Origin: Flavobacteriales bacterium
Lineage (GTDB): Bacteria > Bacteroidota > Bacteroidia > Flavobacteriales_F > PHOS-HE28
DNA: 64,000 nt
Reading direction: 5' to 3'
Assembly (NCBI GenBank): GCA_016705955.1
Contig: JADJKO010000002.1
Span: 682,001-746,000 of the forward strand
Shown here: piece after piece, positions 46,050-55,835 of the stretch
Layout of the letters: every line of letters starts with the position of its first letter
Numbering within the stretch: the stretch's first letter is position 1
Notes under the pieces: model-generated
Database searches by the model: none
Told to the model about the DNA's origin: nothing
The model's input: only the letters and a program-made list of their open reading frames with translations
Translations under genes and position numbers: made by a program

Positions 46050-48106
46050 CTATTCAAGGACCACCCTGCGCAGGAAGCGTCGTCCAGCGAGGTCGATGGA
46101 CAGGGTGTACAGACCTTTGGGCAGGTCGGTATGGTCCATGACGTGCCGCCAGTTGCCGCTCGGAGCCATGGCACTCTCGGTGCGTACCTGTCTGCCAAGG
46201 GCATCGAGCAGGCTGAGTTGCACGCGCGTGTCCGTGAGCAAGTAGAGAGAAAGGGTGAACTGCCCGTTGTTCGGGTTGGGATACACCTCGATACCACGAA
46301 GCGGCAACGCCTCGGCGATGCCCGAGCAAACCTCTACCGTGACCGCTACTGGGGTATGCACACTTTCACAGAAGCCTCCGCCGATCTCCACTTCCCAATC
46401 GTAGAAGTACGGATAGGATCCGCTGCCCGAGCTGGAAGTGGTGATGCTGGCCACGGTGCCGACCGCATAGGGGTAGGCGATGCTGCTCGTGCTGCGCCAC
46501 AGGTCGGTGAAACCGGCCGTGTTGAGCAGGTAGTTACTACCCGGCGTGATGTCGAAGTCGAGTGTGATGCGCGACATTCCGAGCGGTACGTATGCGGAGC
46601 GCGTGGCGCGCATCACGCCGGTGCCATCCACCAATTCCACCGTACGGACCCCGGGGTCACCGGCGTAGACCATCACGGACTTCAAGGTGAACGAGGCCAG
46701 TGCGTTGAATTTCAAACTCTGGCCACCGCTGTGGTACTCTCCGGAACCCGAGTTGCTGGATTTGCCTCCGTAGATCAGGTTGCCCGGGGCATTGTATTGG
46801 TCCGCGACATAATAGGTGGCACCAGCGAAGAGCGGGGGTGTGTTGAACGGGGACCCACTACCCACTTGATCGCCCACAGCATTATACCAGACAAGGTCCG
46901 TCCCGGTGGCGGTCAGTTCCGCACTTTGTCCTTCGCAGACCGTGGTTCCTTGGGCAACGGGTTGCGCTGGTTGGGGAAGGGCGGTCACCGTGAAAGGGGA
47001 GGAGGTGGCGGTGCCGCAATAGTTGGTCACGGTCACAGTATAGGTACCTGGTCCGGCCATGATGGAGTTGGAGGTGGCCCCTGTGGACCATTGGTAGCTC
47101 GTTCCGGCATTGGCCTTCAGGCGTACCTCTCCGCCGGAGCATACATAAGCCTGTTCGTCGCAAGTGATCTGCGCAGTGGCACTGCCTGCAGGTTGCTGGG
47201 TCAACGTGATGGGGACCGCGGTCCAGTTGTTCGTCTCGTCCTCCTCCTTCACCACGTCCAAGGGATCCACTTCGTACACGATCCAGTAATTGCCGTTGCA
47301 CGTGTTGGCCGGGATGTCGATCCACATGCCATCCAAGTACTCGCTGTAGATATCCAAGTAGCCCGAAGAGATGCCTTGGCGGCTCATGCTGCAACCATAG
47401 TTCGCACCACCCAGCCCGTAGTTGGGGAAGTCCGCAGCGTGGAGCGTGGTGCCAGCGTTGTACACGGTGTTATCATCCTTGCAGTGATTGTTGGCAGCAC
47501 CATCCGAGCAACTGTTGTAGTCCATCAGGCAGAAGCCCAGTTTGTAACCTTCGTTCACGATGGGCCACGCGCGCGGGTCGCTTACGCCGGTCTCCGCAAT
47601 ACGCAGGCTGTAGATACCCCATTGGTCGAAGTGCGTGTGGCCATGTGTGGGGTGGTAGGACATGCCCTGAGGCATCACTCGTTCGGTGGAGGTCATCGTC
47701 GCGCCGTTCTTGTGGAAGATGCGCTGGGTGGTGAGTTGCTTGGCGGTGCCACCATTCGGGCACGCGAACTGCTGCGAACCGGAAGGGTCATACACGGTGA
47801 ATGTATCCACGCCGCAGGTAAAGCGCCGGTAGCCGTTCAGGTCCACACCCCGCACCTCAAGCGGGCCATGGCCGATGTTCGGTGTAGAACCGCTGATATA
47901 GATGCGACCGGCCTGTTCGTTCGGGCCGCTCAGATAGTTCAACAGGGCGTACCAGGAAATGGTCATATCCGGCAGGAGGTCGCAGTTGGTGCCCCCTCAT
48001 CGCACACGCACGAAGTAGCATTGGTCGTGCTGCATTGGCTCGATGCATCGGTAGGTTGGAAGATCCAAAGCGCGGCAAGCAGCGTGATCAGTAAGTATGT
48101 TCTCAT
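46050..48106 (-). pseudogene. Lysyl-oxidase-like T9SS protein, frame broken near 47994
   Basis: Signal peptide MRTYLLITLLAALWIF starts at 48106. Near plus-strand 47992-47996 a run of five C (G on the coding strand) shifts the frame: CVCDEGAPTA instead of a normal path into NCDLLPDMTISWYALLNYL, which resumes to 46050. The body has the lysyl-oxidase family features: HPTHGHTHFDQWGIYSL, GYKLGFCLMDYNSC, SRQGISSGYLDIYSEYLDG, WIDIPANTCNGNYW, and EEDETNNW. Two Ig-like domains and a type A T9SS sorting domain (IEVYPNPNNGQ) end it. A functional copy would be a copper amine oxidase of about 685 aa, secreted. Homopolymer error is plausible. Confidence 0.85.
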
Positions 48107-48168
48107 AATGGGGGTGTGGGATGAATTATCTGCGGATCGGAGATCGTCCAATTGACTTGGCATGAAGT

Positions 48169-48196
48169 CAAAATTAGGTGGATCGATCGTACCAAA
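48169..48196 (-). promoter_or_regulatory. Putative promoter of the lysyl-oxidase gene
   Basis: On the minus strand TTTG (48196-48193) and TAATTTTG (48176-48169), separated by 16 bp, match the Bacteroidota -33 and -7 elements; the -7 is perfect. The start site would be about 55 bp before the ATG at 48106. Confidence 0.55.
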
Positions 48197-48262
48197 GATG
48201 ATGCACATCATATAAATTTGTCCACATCATCAGGCTAACTGGAATTCCTACGATCCCTCAAC

Positions 48263-49021
48263 ATGCATTCACCGATACCGTTCTCTTGGTCCGTCCGTTG
48301 GGTGATCATCGCCATGGTCGTGCTGAATGTCGCATCCTGCAAGAAAGAATCGGACGATGATCCGGTGGTTCCCCAGCCACCGGCCGTGCATGGATTGGTG
48401 ATCGAGCACCATGTGGATGGAGCCGCCGCGGTCCTGGATGCCATGAACTATATCACAGAAAGCGGAACAACCTACAGCATCTCACGGCTGAACTATTACA
48501 TCAGCGGGATCGTGCTCCAAGGGATGAACGGGACAGCGAACGACACGATCAAAGGGCCGTACTACATCGGTGACCAAGGGACCACGCGATTCACGCTAGG
48601 GACCCTTCAAGCAGGCGAATACAGTGGGGCGGGATTGTTCCTCGGGCTCCCGCCGGACCTGAATGTGACCGGTGGCCTGCCCAATACCATGGAGAACGTG
48701 AACATGGCCTGGCCCGATCCCATGGGCGGCGGTTACCATTTCCTCAAGTTGGAAGGCCACTTCGACAGTGGCATCAGCACCCCGGGCTTCGCCATGCATG
48801 TGGGGAACAGCGCCTATCTGGCGCAGGTCGTGATCGCGCAGCCATTCACCATCACCAGCGGGTCCGGCGATCTGGTGTTGCGCTTCAACCTGAACGAGAT
48901 CTTCCGCACACCGCATACCTACGATCTGGCGAACGGCAATTATTCCATGGGTAGTGCCACGCTCATGGGCCAGCTTCGCGACAATGCTGCGGATGCCTTC
49001 TCGATCGAGTACAGGCCATGA
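48263..49021 (+). CDS. MbnP-like copper-binding lipoprotein
   Basis: 252 aa. Lipobox-like VASCKK at residue 26. The MbnP beta-sandwich follows: ISRLNYYISGIVL, LGTLQAGEYSG, NVNMAWPDPMGGGYHFLKLEGHF (with the conserved Trp that MbnH oxidises in the family), and VLRFNLNEIFRTP. It is paired with a MauG-like gene by a 4-bp overlap, the hallmark MbnP/MbnH arrangement. A perfect TAAATTTG (48213-48220) could be its -7 element. Confidence 0.9.
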   Translation: MHSPIPFSWSVRWVIIAMVVLNVASCKKESDDDPVVPQPPAVHGLVIEHHVDGAAAVLDAMNYITESGTTYSISRLNYYISGIVLQGMNGTANDTIKGPYYIGDQGTTRFTLGTLQAGEYSGAGLFLGLPPDLNVTGGLPNTMENVNMAWPDPMGGGYHFLKLEGHFDSGISTPGFAMHVGNSAYLAQVVIAQPFTITSGSGDLVLRFNLNEIFRTPHTYDLANGNYSMGSATLMGQLRDNAADAFSIEYRP

Positions 49022-50046
49022 CCAGGTGGGGACAACTGCTGCTGCTGGTCGCCCTTCTCGGTGCTTCGGCCTGCCGGTATAAGAACGAGGAGGAACTCGA
49101 AGCACCAGTGGCGCCGGCCACCCCATTCACCCTGTCCTATCCCTACTACTTCCCGGTGCTGGATGTTCCAGCGGACAACCCATTGACCGTTGAGGGCATC
49201 GCCTTGGGCCGTCGGCTATACTATGACAGTCTGTTGTCGACGAACGGACCTCATGCAGGCCGGTCCTGCTCCAGCTGCCACTTCCAGTCCAACTCATTCA
49301 CGGTACCGGATCCGGGTCGTTCCGTATTGCCGCATGTGAACCTCGCTTGGAGCCGGAACTTCCTGTGGACTGGAAAAGTGAGCGGTACGCTGGAGGATAT
49401 CATGCGCTTCGAGGTGGAGGAATTCTTTGAAGTGGATGTGAGTGTCCTTCAGGCCCATCCCGAATACCCCGATCTGTTCCGTCGTGCCTATGGCCGGTCC
49501 GAGATCACCCCGGAGTTGGTCGCCAAGGCGTTGGCCCAGTGGTTCCGGCGCATGGTATCCGCGAAAAGCCGGTTCGACGGCTACCTGATGCATACCGAGG
49601 AGTTGAGCGATGACGAATTGGACGGCATGATGGTCTATTTGACGGAAGCGGGCGATTGCTTCCACTGCCATGGCCTGCCGATGATGACGGACAACGGTTT
49701 CCACAACATCGGGTTGGATTCCGTCTTCACTTTGGCGGACCAAGGGCACTTCGAGGTGACCGGCGATCCTGCGGACCTTGGTGCTTTCAAGGCACCGACG
49801 CTGCGCAACATAGCCTTGACAGCGCCTTACATGCACGATGGTCGTTTCGCTACATTGGAAGAAGTGGTGGAGCACTATAGCTCGGGAGTGAAGCGTTCAG
49901 CCAGTTTGGATCCGTTGATGACCAAGCCGGGCCAGGTCACCACGCTTCAACTCAGTGCCGCGCGAAAAGCCCACTTGGTGGCTTTCCTGAACACGTTCAC
50001 CGATACGGACTTCATAGGCGATACGGCCTTGGCCAGTCCCTTCTGA
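49018..50046 (+). CDS. MbnH/MauG-like dihaem peroxidase
   Basis: 342 aa. Signal or lipobox ASAC at residue about 19. Haem motifs SCSSCHFQSNSFT and DCFHCHGLPMMTDNG, plus the MauG-type APTLRNIALTAPYMHDGRF. Members modify a Trp of MbnP to kynurenine with bis-Fe(IV) chemistry. Likely outside the inner membrane. Confidence 0.93.
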   Translation: MTRWGQLLLLVALLGASACRYKNEEELEAPVAPATPFTLSYPYYFPVLDVPADNPLTVEGIALGRRLYYDSLLSTNGPHAGRSCSSCHFQSNSFTVPDPGRSVLPHVNLAWSRNFLWTGKVSGTLEDIMRFEVEEFFEVDVSVLQAHPEYPDLFRRAYGRSEITPELVAKALAQWFRRMVSAKSRFDGYLMHTEELSDDELDGMMVYLTEAGDCFHCHGLPMMTDNGFHNIGLDSVFTLADQGHFEVTGDPADLGAFKAPTLRNIALTAPYMHDGRFATLEEVVEHYSSGVKRSASLDPLMTKPGQVTTLQLSAARKAHLVAFLNTFTDTDFIGDTALASPF

Positions 50047-50317
50047 GAGGAACAGGATCGTGTCGAGGTTCGTCCGGACCTGTGCATTTTCAGCTGCGGA
50101 TGGGTCGCGCATGCTGAAATGACGTGTGCATGTGGCCGCTTCAAGGAGCGAAGTGTTGAGAGTTCGCCAACTCGAAGACCCACTTGGGTTATATCCAGTC
50201 AAAGCCATGTCCGCAACGCTCTCCGATGTGTCCCGCCAACTCCTATCCAGGATCGCTCCGGGCAGTGTGACGAATGGATCGGCGACGCAGATTAGATTCG
50301 CCGCTCCATTTCCGACC

Positions 50318-51550
50318 ATGAAACACATTCTTCTATTCGCCGCAGCTCTCCTTTCATCCGCAGCCGCCGTTGCCGTGGATCGCATCGTAGAGGAATTCGG
50401 AGTCCCACCGACCTACCCCAACATCAATGCTGCGGTGACCGCCGCCGCCGATGGCGATCGCATCATCATCAAGAACCGCGCGGGCGATATCCCGTGGATC
50501 GAGAACATCACCATCGACAAGAGCCTCCAGTTCCTGAGTTACGCCGACAACGGGTTCTTCGTGGTGCAAGGGAATTATACGGTCACCACAGCGGTTGGGC
50601 GCCAGGTCACGATCATCGGCATGCGCAACACCTCGGGCAACATCACCGGAACCGCCGCAGGAACTCTGCGGAGCACGAGTGTAAGGGTCGTGGACAGTCA
50701 GTTGGTGTCTGGCTACATCGCATTCACGAATGATGCCTTCAATGTGGAGGTCGTATCCTGTTCACTTCAAGCAGGGTATGTGCGGATCAACTTCGGCGAT
50801 GTCCTCGGGAACGATATTCTCAACAACCAGAGTGCGGAAGGTGTGCGCGTGACCCCTTCTTCCACCGTCTTCCAGAACGATACGTGCCATGTGATCGGGA
50901 ACAAGATCCAGGGCGTGCTTGGTTATGAAGGGATCTTCATCAGTTCGAATGCGCAAGTGATGCACATCCGCAACAACTTCATCCGGCACGGTTGGATGGG
51001 GATCGAAGTGTACGGCGGCAACACCAGCGGTGTGCAGAACCTGATCTGGAACAACAGCGTGCAGGGCTACACCGGTAGCAGCACGACCTACGGGATCAGC
51101 TTGGCCAACACCAGCACGGGATCCATTTGGGAGGTGATGAACAACGCCATCGGCTCCACTTGGGCGGGTACGAACCGCGGCATCAATAAGGACAGCGGGA
51201 ACAATGGCCAGATCAACGTGTACTTCAACCACGTCCAGTCAGGATTCAACACGGCGATCTCCACCGGGTTCACCTTCGAAGGAAGCAACACAATCAACCA
51301 GCCGGTGACCTTCAATCCCGATGGCTCCTTCCTCAATGCACCGGCCGCGATCAACGGAGGTAATCCGGCCGCGCCATTCTACGACCTGGATCTGAGCACC
51401 GGCGATGCCGGGGCCTACGGCGGTTCATACACGCTCACGAATTTCCATCCGTTGCACACGGGGGCAGCTCGCGTGTACATGACGGGCCATCCGTTCAATG
51501 TTCGTCAGGGTAGCAACTTGCGTGTGAAGGCAACTGCGTTCGACCGTTGA
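50318..51550 (+). CDS. Right-handed beta-helix protein, secreted
   Basis: 410 aa from ATG 50318 (the frame is open for 192 bases further up without a start context). The signal ends AVAVD. Residues 60-330 have parallel beta-helix turns (MHIRNNFIRHGWMGIEVYG, NLIWNNSVQGYTGSS). No sorting domain. Function unknown; it may be an adhesin or polysaccharide-acting protein. About 270 bp before it hold nothing I can name. Confidence 0.85.
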   Translation: MKHILLFAAALLSSAAAVAVDRIVEEFGVPPTYPNINAAVTAAADGDRIIIKNRAGDIPWIENITIDKSLQFLSYADNGFFVVQGNYTVTTAVGRQVTIIGMRNTSGNITGTAAGTLRSTSVRVVDSQLVSGYIAFTNDAFNVEVVSCSLQAGYVRINFGDVLGNDILNNQSAEGVRVTPSSTVFQNDTCHVIGNKIQGVLGYEGIFISSNAQVMHIRNNFIRHGWMGIEVYGGNTSGVQNLIWNNSVQGYTGSSTTYGISLANTSTGSIWEVMNNAIGSTWAGTNRGINKDSGNNGQINVYFNHVQSGFNTAISTGFTFEGSNTINQPVTFNPDGSFLNAPAAINGGNPAAPFYDLDLSTGDAGAYGGSYTLTNFHPLHTGAARVYMTGHPFNVRQGSNLRVKATAFDR

Positions 51551-51561
51551 TCCACGTGTCC

Positions 51562-52623
51562 ATGAGCCAATTCGCACGTTCCTTTTCATCCGCCGCACTC
51601 GCGTTGACCCTCAGTGGGGCGATCGCCCAGCGCGTTGACAATGCGGAGTACTTCTGGGATACGGATCCCGGTGCGGGCAATGGTATCGGCATGTCCGCAG
51701 AAGACGGCGCCTTCGACGCGGCTTTCGAGCGCATCTTCCTGAACACATCATCGCTTCCCGGTCTCGGTGCGCACACGCTCGGGATCCGGGTCAAGGACCA
51801 GAACCTGAACTGGGGGGCGGTCTTCAGCACGGTGATCGTGATCGAGCCATCCATTGTTACAGCGCCGGAGATCGAAGTAAGTGAAGCCGAGTTCTTCTGG
51901 GATGTGGATCCCGGCGAGGGCAGTGGCACACCGATGCTCGCCTTTGATGGCGACTACAATTCCGCACTCGAATCGATCGCCATGGAAACGTCCGCGCTTC
52001 CTGTGGATGGCGTGCATGTGCTCAACGTGCGGGCGCGGGATGTGAACGATGCGTGGAGCGTGCCGTTCCGCGTGATCGTGGAAGTACTGGGTGGCGCGGT
52101 CACCTTCCCGGAGATCCGCGTGAGCGCCGCCGAGTACTTCGTGAACATCGATCCCGGTGCAGGGAACGCAATGCCCATGTTGGCGGTGGATGGCGACTTC
52201 GGCTCCGCGTTGGAGGCGATCAAAGGCGGCGGTATTCCGGCGCCGGTGGATGCTGGCGTGAATGTGCTTTGGCTTCGCGCACGCGATGCGAATAATGCGT
52301 GGGGGCCGAGCTTCGGGATCGTCGTGAACATCGATACCACGATCGCTGGAACGGTTGGAATGGATGAAGCCGCGACCACGAATGACGTTCGCTTGGTCCC
52401 GAACCCAGCGCGCATGGATGAGGGCTTCGCGATCCTGCTGGATCAACGTACCAGCAACGTGCGGGTGGTGGTCTTCGATGCCGCCGGAAGGAAAGTGATG
52501 GACCGCGCGTATTCCAACCAGATGCGTTTGGAAGTGGCCATGCCGACCGCTGCGGCCGGTGTCTATCAGGTCGGCGTGTACATGAACGGTGTGCCGCGGT
52601 GGAAGCGGTTGGTGGTGCAGTGA
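51562..52623 (+). CDS. T9SS type A substrate with three DPGxG repeats
   Basis: 353 aa from ATG 51562; a TTG at 51547 overlapping the previous stop is possible. Signal ends AIAQ. Three repeats of about 85 aa carry AEYFWDTDPGAGNG, AEFFWDVDPGEGSG and AEYFVNIDPGAGNA. A sorting domain follows (VRLVPNPARMDEGFAILL ... GVPRWKRLVVQ). No known enzyme motif. Confidence 0.87.
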   Translation: MSQFARSFSSAALALTLSGAIAQRVDNAEYFWDTDPGAGNGIGMSAEDGAFDAAFERIFLNTSSLPGLGAHTLGIRVKDQNLNWGAVFSTVIVIEPSIVTAPEIEVSEAEFFWDVDPGEGSGTPMLAFDGDYNSALESIAMETSALPVDGVHVLNVRARDVNDAWSVPFRVIVEVLGGAVTFPEIRVSAAEYFVNIDPGAGNAMPMLAVDGDFGSALEAIKGGGIPAPVDAGVNVLWLRARDANNAWGPSFGIVVNIDTTIAGTVGMDEAATTNDVRLVPNPARMDEGFAILLDQRTSNVRVVVFDAAGRKVMDRAYSNQMRLEVAMPTAAAGVYQVGVYMNGVPRWKRLVVQ

Positions 52624-52666
52624 GCCACCGCTTGGCTTGAGGCGCGCCAAAGCGGACCTTCGCTCC

Positions 52667-54418
52667 ATGCGTGTGACACTTTCGTTGTTCCTTCTCGCGT
52701 CCGCGATCACGGTTCCGGCCCAACAGCCGTTCATACGTGACTCCACCGTTACGTGGGAACAGGCCATTGCGCGATACGCTGATCCGGATGCAGGCTACAC
52801 CGGTGCGCGGCTGCTCGAGATCGGACAAGATGACGATGGCTCGCCGCTGCACGTTTTCGTGATCAGCGATGGTAGTGGCTTCACCCCGGACAGCATTCGC
52901 GCAGCGGGAAAGAACATCCTGTGGATCACCAATGGCATCCATCCCGGTGAACCGGACGGCGTGGATGCGAGCCTGATGCTCGCGCAGGCCCTGTTGGAGA
53001 GCGATCAGCTTATGGGTTTGGCCGTGCATACCGCTGTGTGCATCGTACCGGTGTACAACATCAGCGGCGCGAAGCGACGCGGGTCTTTCAGCCGCGCGAA
53101 CCAGAACGGTCCGGTCGAGTACGGCTTCCGTGGCAACGCGCGCAACCTCGACCTCAACCGGGACTTCATCAAAACGGATTCGGAGAATGCGCGGAGTTTG
53201 GAGCGCGCGCTCGTGCGCTGGGATCCTGACATCTACTTCGAAACGCACGTAAGCGATGGTGCTGATCACCAGTACGTGATGGAGTTGCTTACCACACAGA
53301 AGGATAAGCTTGATGGCGGGCTCGGCCAATTCATGTCGCGCACCATGGTCCCGGAACTCCAAGCGTGGATGGATCGAAAGGCGATCCTCATGTGTCCGTA
53401 CTTTGAAATGGAAGGCGAGAAGCCCGAGGAAGGACTTGTGGGATTCTACGACAGCCCGCGGTACAGCACAGGGTACAATGCGTTGTTCGACCGTATCGGG
53501 ATCCTTGCCGAGAGCCACATGCTGAAGCCGTATGCGGATCGGGTGAACGCGACCTATCAGTTGATGCTCGCCACATTGGCCGTGATGGATCAGCACGCAG
53601 AGGATCTGAAGAAGACACGCTCGCGTGCGAAGGCGAACTCCGCAAGCATGACCGAGATCGGCCTGAACTGGATGCTGGATACCACGGCGATCGAACGGAT
53701 CCCGTGGTTGGGCTGGGAAGCGCGCCACAAACCGAGTGAGGTGAGCGGATCACAGCGACTCTACTATGATCACGGTTCACCTACAAACCGATCGGTGCCG
53801 TGGATGGATAGCTACCGCCCGGCGTTGATCAAGCAGAAGCCCGTCGGCTATCTGATCCCGCAGGCGTGGTCGGAGATCGCCGATCGATTGCGCATGCAAG
53901 GTGTGGTCGTCGAGCAATTGACCTCATCTCGCACCTTCAATGTGGAAGAGGACAGCATCGCAGAGTTCAAGACCGTGCAACAACCCTATGAAGGACATTA
54001 CCTGCATCGATCGATCCGGTGTACATCAACCCTGAAGAAGCATACTGCGCGCGCTGGTGACTTCTTTGTCCGCACAGGACAGACCAGCGACCGCTTCATC
54101 ATGGAGGTCCTGGAACCGGAAGCGGAGGACAGCTACTTCGCGTGGGGCTTCTTCGATAGCGTGCTGCAACAGAAGGAATGGTTCAGCGATTACGTCTTCG
54201 AGGACATCGCCGCCGATCTGCTCAAGAAGGACCCTGCATTGAAGGCGGCACTGGAGGCTCGTCGCGCAGCGGATCCGGAGTTCGCGAAGGATGCCTGGGC
54301 CCAGTTGTACTTCGTGTACCAGCGCTCACCGTATTTCGAGAAGAGCTATCGGAAGTACCCGGTGTTGCGTGTGAAGGGCTGGGATCATCTGCCTCCGGGT
54401 TCCGATCCATCGCATTGA
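52667..54418 (+). CDS. Secreted M14-family zinc carboxypeptidase
   Basis: 583 aa from ATG 52667. Signal ends TVPAQ. Zinc ligands HPGEPDG (HxxE) and ETHVSDGAD (His), and RNLDLNRDFIKTDS between them, as in M14. It cleaves C-terminal residues of peptides outside the cell. No T9SS tail, so it may be periplasmic. The last third is a C-terminal extension without obvious domain. Confidence 0.92.
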   Translation: MRVTLSLFLLASAITVPAQQPFIRDSTVTWEQAIARYADPDAGYTGARLLEIGQDDDGSPLHVFVISDGSGFTPDSIRAAGKNILWITNGIHPGEPDGVDASLMLAQALLESDQLMGLAVHTAVCIVPVYNISGAKRRGSFSRANQNGPVEYGFRGNARNLDLNRDFIKTDSENARSLERALVRWDPDIYFETHVSDGADHQYVMELLTTQKDKLDGGLGQFMSRTMVPELQAWMDRKAILMCPYFEMEGEKPEEGLVGFYDSPRYSTGYNALFDRIGILAESHMLKPYADRVNATYQLMLATLAVMDQHAEDLKKTRSRAKANSASMTEIGLNWMLDTTAIERIPWLGWEARHKPSEVSGSQRLYYDHGSPTNRSVPWMDSYRPALIKQKPVGYLIPQAWSEIADRLRMQGVVVEQLTSSRTFNVEEDSIAEFKTVQQPYEGHYLHRSIRCTSTLKKHTARAGDFFVRTGQTSDRFIMEVLEPEAEDSYFAWGFFDSVLQQKEWFSDYVFEDIAADLLKKDPALKAALEARRAADPEFAKDAWAQLYFVYQRSPYFEKSYRKYPVLRVKGWDHLPPGSDPSH

Positions 54419-54465
54419 TCCTCCTATCGCCGCCGTGGTTACTTTGGTACACGAACCTGATTGAA

Positions 54466-54930
54466 ATGAGCAAGGAACCCACATCGATCAAACGCGCTGT
54501 CCTCGAGGCGGCCCGCCTGCATTTGCGATCCACCGCCGATCACTTGAGGGAACGCATCAATGACCTCAAGTCGGTGACGCAACCGGGCGAGGGTTCCGAG
54601 AGTGCCAGCCAGACCGAAAGTCGGCGTGGTTCCGATGTGGAATTGATGGAGTCGCTCTCTGAGCAATTGGAGCATGTCGAACGCGACATCAGCCTGTTGG
54701 ACAAGATCGATCCGTCGGTCCGGTTGGAGGTCGTGCAGTACGGCGCGGTAGTGCATACCGACAGTCGCAACTTGCTTGTTGCCGCGAGCGTGGAGGATTT
54801 CGAAGCGAACGGGCGGCACTATCTCGGCGTTTCCACCAAGGCACCACTCATCCATGCGCTCTCCGGAGCGGCAGCGGGTGAGGAGGTGGACTTCAACGGA
54901 ACCCTATACACGATCAAGGAGATCCTCTAG
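54466..54930 (+). CDS. GreA/GreB C-terminal domain-like protein
   Basis: 154 aa from ATG 54466. Residues 1-75 form a helical, charged coiled coil (RAVLEAARLHLRSTADHLRERIND). Residues 85-154 have the FKBP-like GreA C-domain (ISLLDKIDPSVRLEVVQYGAVVHTDSRN... LSGAAAGEEVDFNGTLYTIKEIL). Probably binds RNA polymerase secondary channel. The acidic tip differs from true GreA. One base separates it from the next gene. Confidence 0.85.
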   Translation: MSKEPTSIKRAVLEAARLHLRSTADHLRERINDLKSVTQPGEGSESASQTESRRGSDVELMESLSEQLEHVERDISLLDKIDPSVRLEVVQYGAVVHTDSRNLLVAASVEDFEANGRHYLGVSTKAPLIHALSGAAAGEEVDFNGTLYTIKEIL

Positions 54931-54931
54931 C

Positions 54932-55477
54932 ATGGAACTGTACGACATCAGCATCGGCGCGCGCGTGAAACACCCTACCATGGGCGTCGGCGTGGTCTAT
55001 GACCTGGATCCGCGCACGGTCCATGTCTTCTTCAAGGAACACGGGGAACAACCCATCAGCCGCAGCTTCGCTGGCCTGGTCACGATCGCGCCCGGAGTGG
55101 AGATCGGACAGGAGCCGTTGGACATGGAGCATGTGAAGGATGCGCTGCGCGAGGTCCTGGAGGAATTGCAGATGCCCCAACGACCCGTGGAGATGGCGCG
55201 GAAGTTCGATGGCGGCACCTTGGAGATCAAACCACGCGATGCGTCCCTGAAAGGGAAGGAGATCCCCATCGATGACTTCTTCCATAAGATCGTGATGATC
55301 CGCGATCGCTTCCGCGTGCTGGAGCAGAAGGTGAACGCACACGAAAAGTTGAACGAACAGGACAAGGTGGAATTGCAGCAATACATCACACGCTGCTACG
55401 GTTCGCTCACCACGTTCAACATCCTCTTCGAGGAGAAGGCTGATCACTTCATAGGGCAGAAGGGCGAAGCCTCGTGA
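54932..55477 (+). CDS. Hypothetical cytoplasmic protein next to the Gre-like gene
   Basis: 181 aa. Residues 1-60 resemble a UvrD/CarD-like Tudor fold (GARVKHPTMGVGVVYDLDPRTVHVFFKEHG). The rest is helical (HKIVMIRDRFRVLEQKVNAHEKLNEQDKVE). It starts two bases after the previous stop. Together they may modulate transcription, but this is inferred from the fold only. Confidence 0.75.
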   Translation: MELYDISIGARVKHPTMGVGVVYDLDPRTVHVFFKEHGEQPISRSFAGLVTIAPGVEIGQEPLDMEHVKDALREVLEELQMPQRPVEMARKFDGGTLEIKPRDASLKGKEIPIDDFFHKIVMIRDRFRVLEQKVNAHEKLNEQDKVELQQYITRCYGSLTTFNILFEEKADHFIGQKGEAS

Positions 55478-55609
55478 GCGTCGATCGTAGCGCGAGTTTT
55501 CCACTATCGTTGAATTCGCCTCGTTGATGGGCTACATTCGTTCCGTCGTTCTTTTCCATTCACCTGTATGCATCAACCGTTCGGCCGCAAGGTTCGAACG
55601 ACAACGAGA

Positions 55610-55802
55610 AGCCCATACAGGCCATCTGTTCATTGGAACCAACAATTTCCATCAGGGATCGCACCCTCGGTGGTCTACGGCGGGCCTCAGGCACCTTGGG
55701 GTGTTTCCCTTCGGGGACAGGAGGATTACGGAAGCCACCATCGCGATCCCGCCCATGTGATAACCATGGGTTCCTTGAACGTGGCCCTGTGTGGGCTTTT
55801 TT
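55610..55802 (+). ncRNA. ssrS: Probable 6S RNA
   Basis: Between the hypothetical gene and queE a rod-like RNA of about 190 nt can be drawn. Outer stem AGCCCATACAGG (55610-) with CCTGTGTGGGCT (-55797); GTTC...GGAACC (55629-55640) with GGTTCC...GAAC (55769-55780); an open central bubble (about 55641-55654 vs 55751-55768); then GGGATCGC / GCGATCCC and CGGTGG / CCACC (apical stem). T8 (55797-55804) ends it. A long hairpin with one central bubble is the 6S RNA layout, which mimics an open promoter for RNA polymerase. The strand is plus. I cannot test it against a covariance model. Confidence 0.6.
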
Positions 55803-55835
55803 TTGGCCGCGCAGCGAAGCCGTTCCTTTGCGCGC

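Noticed and set aside
46131..48155. 674-codon plus-strand frame
   Set aside because: Antisense to the lysyl-oxidase-like gene; no start context or domain.
55588..55602. GGTTCGAAC resembling a tRNA T-loop
   Set aside because: No acceptor stem, anticodon arm or CCA around it; it lies in the region before the 6S-like RNA.
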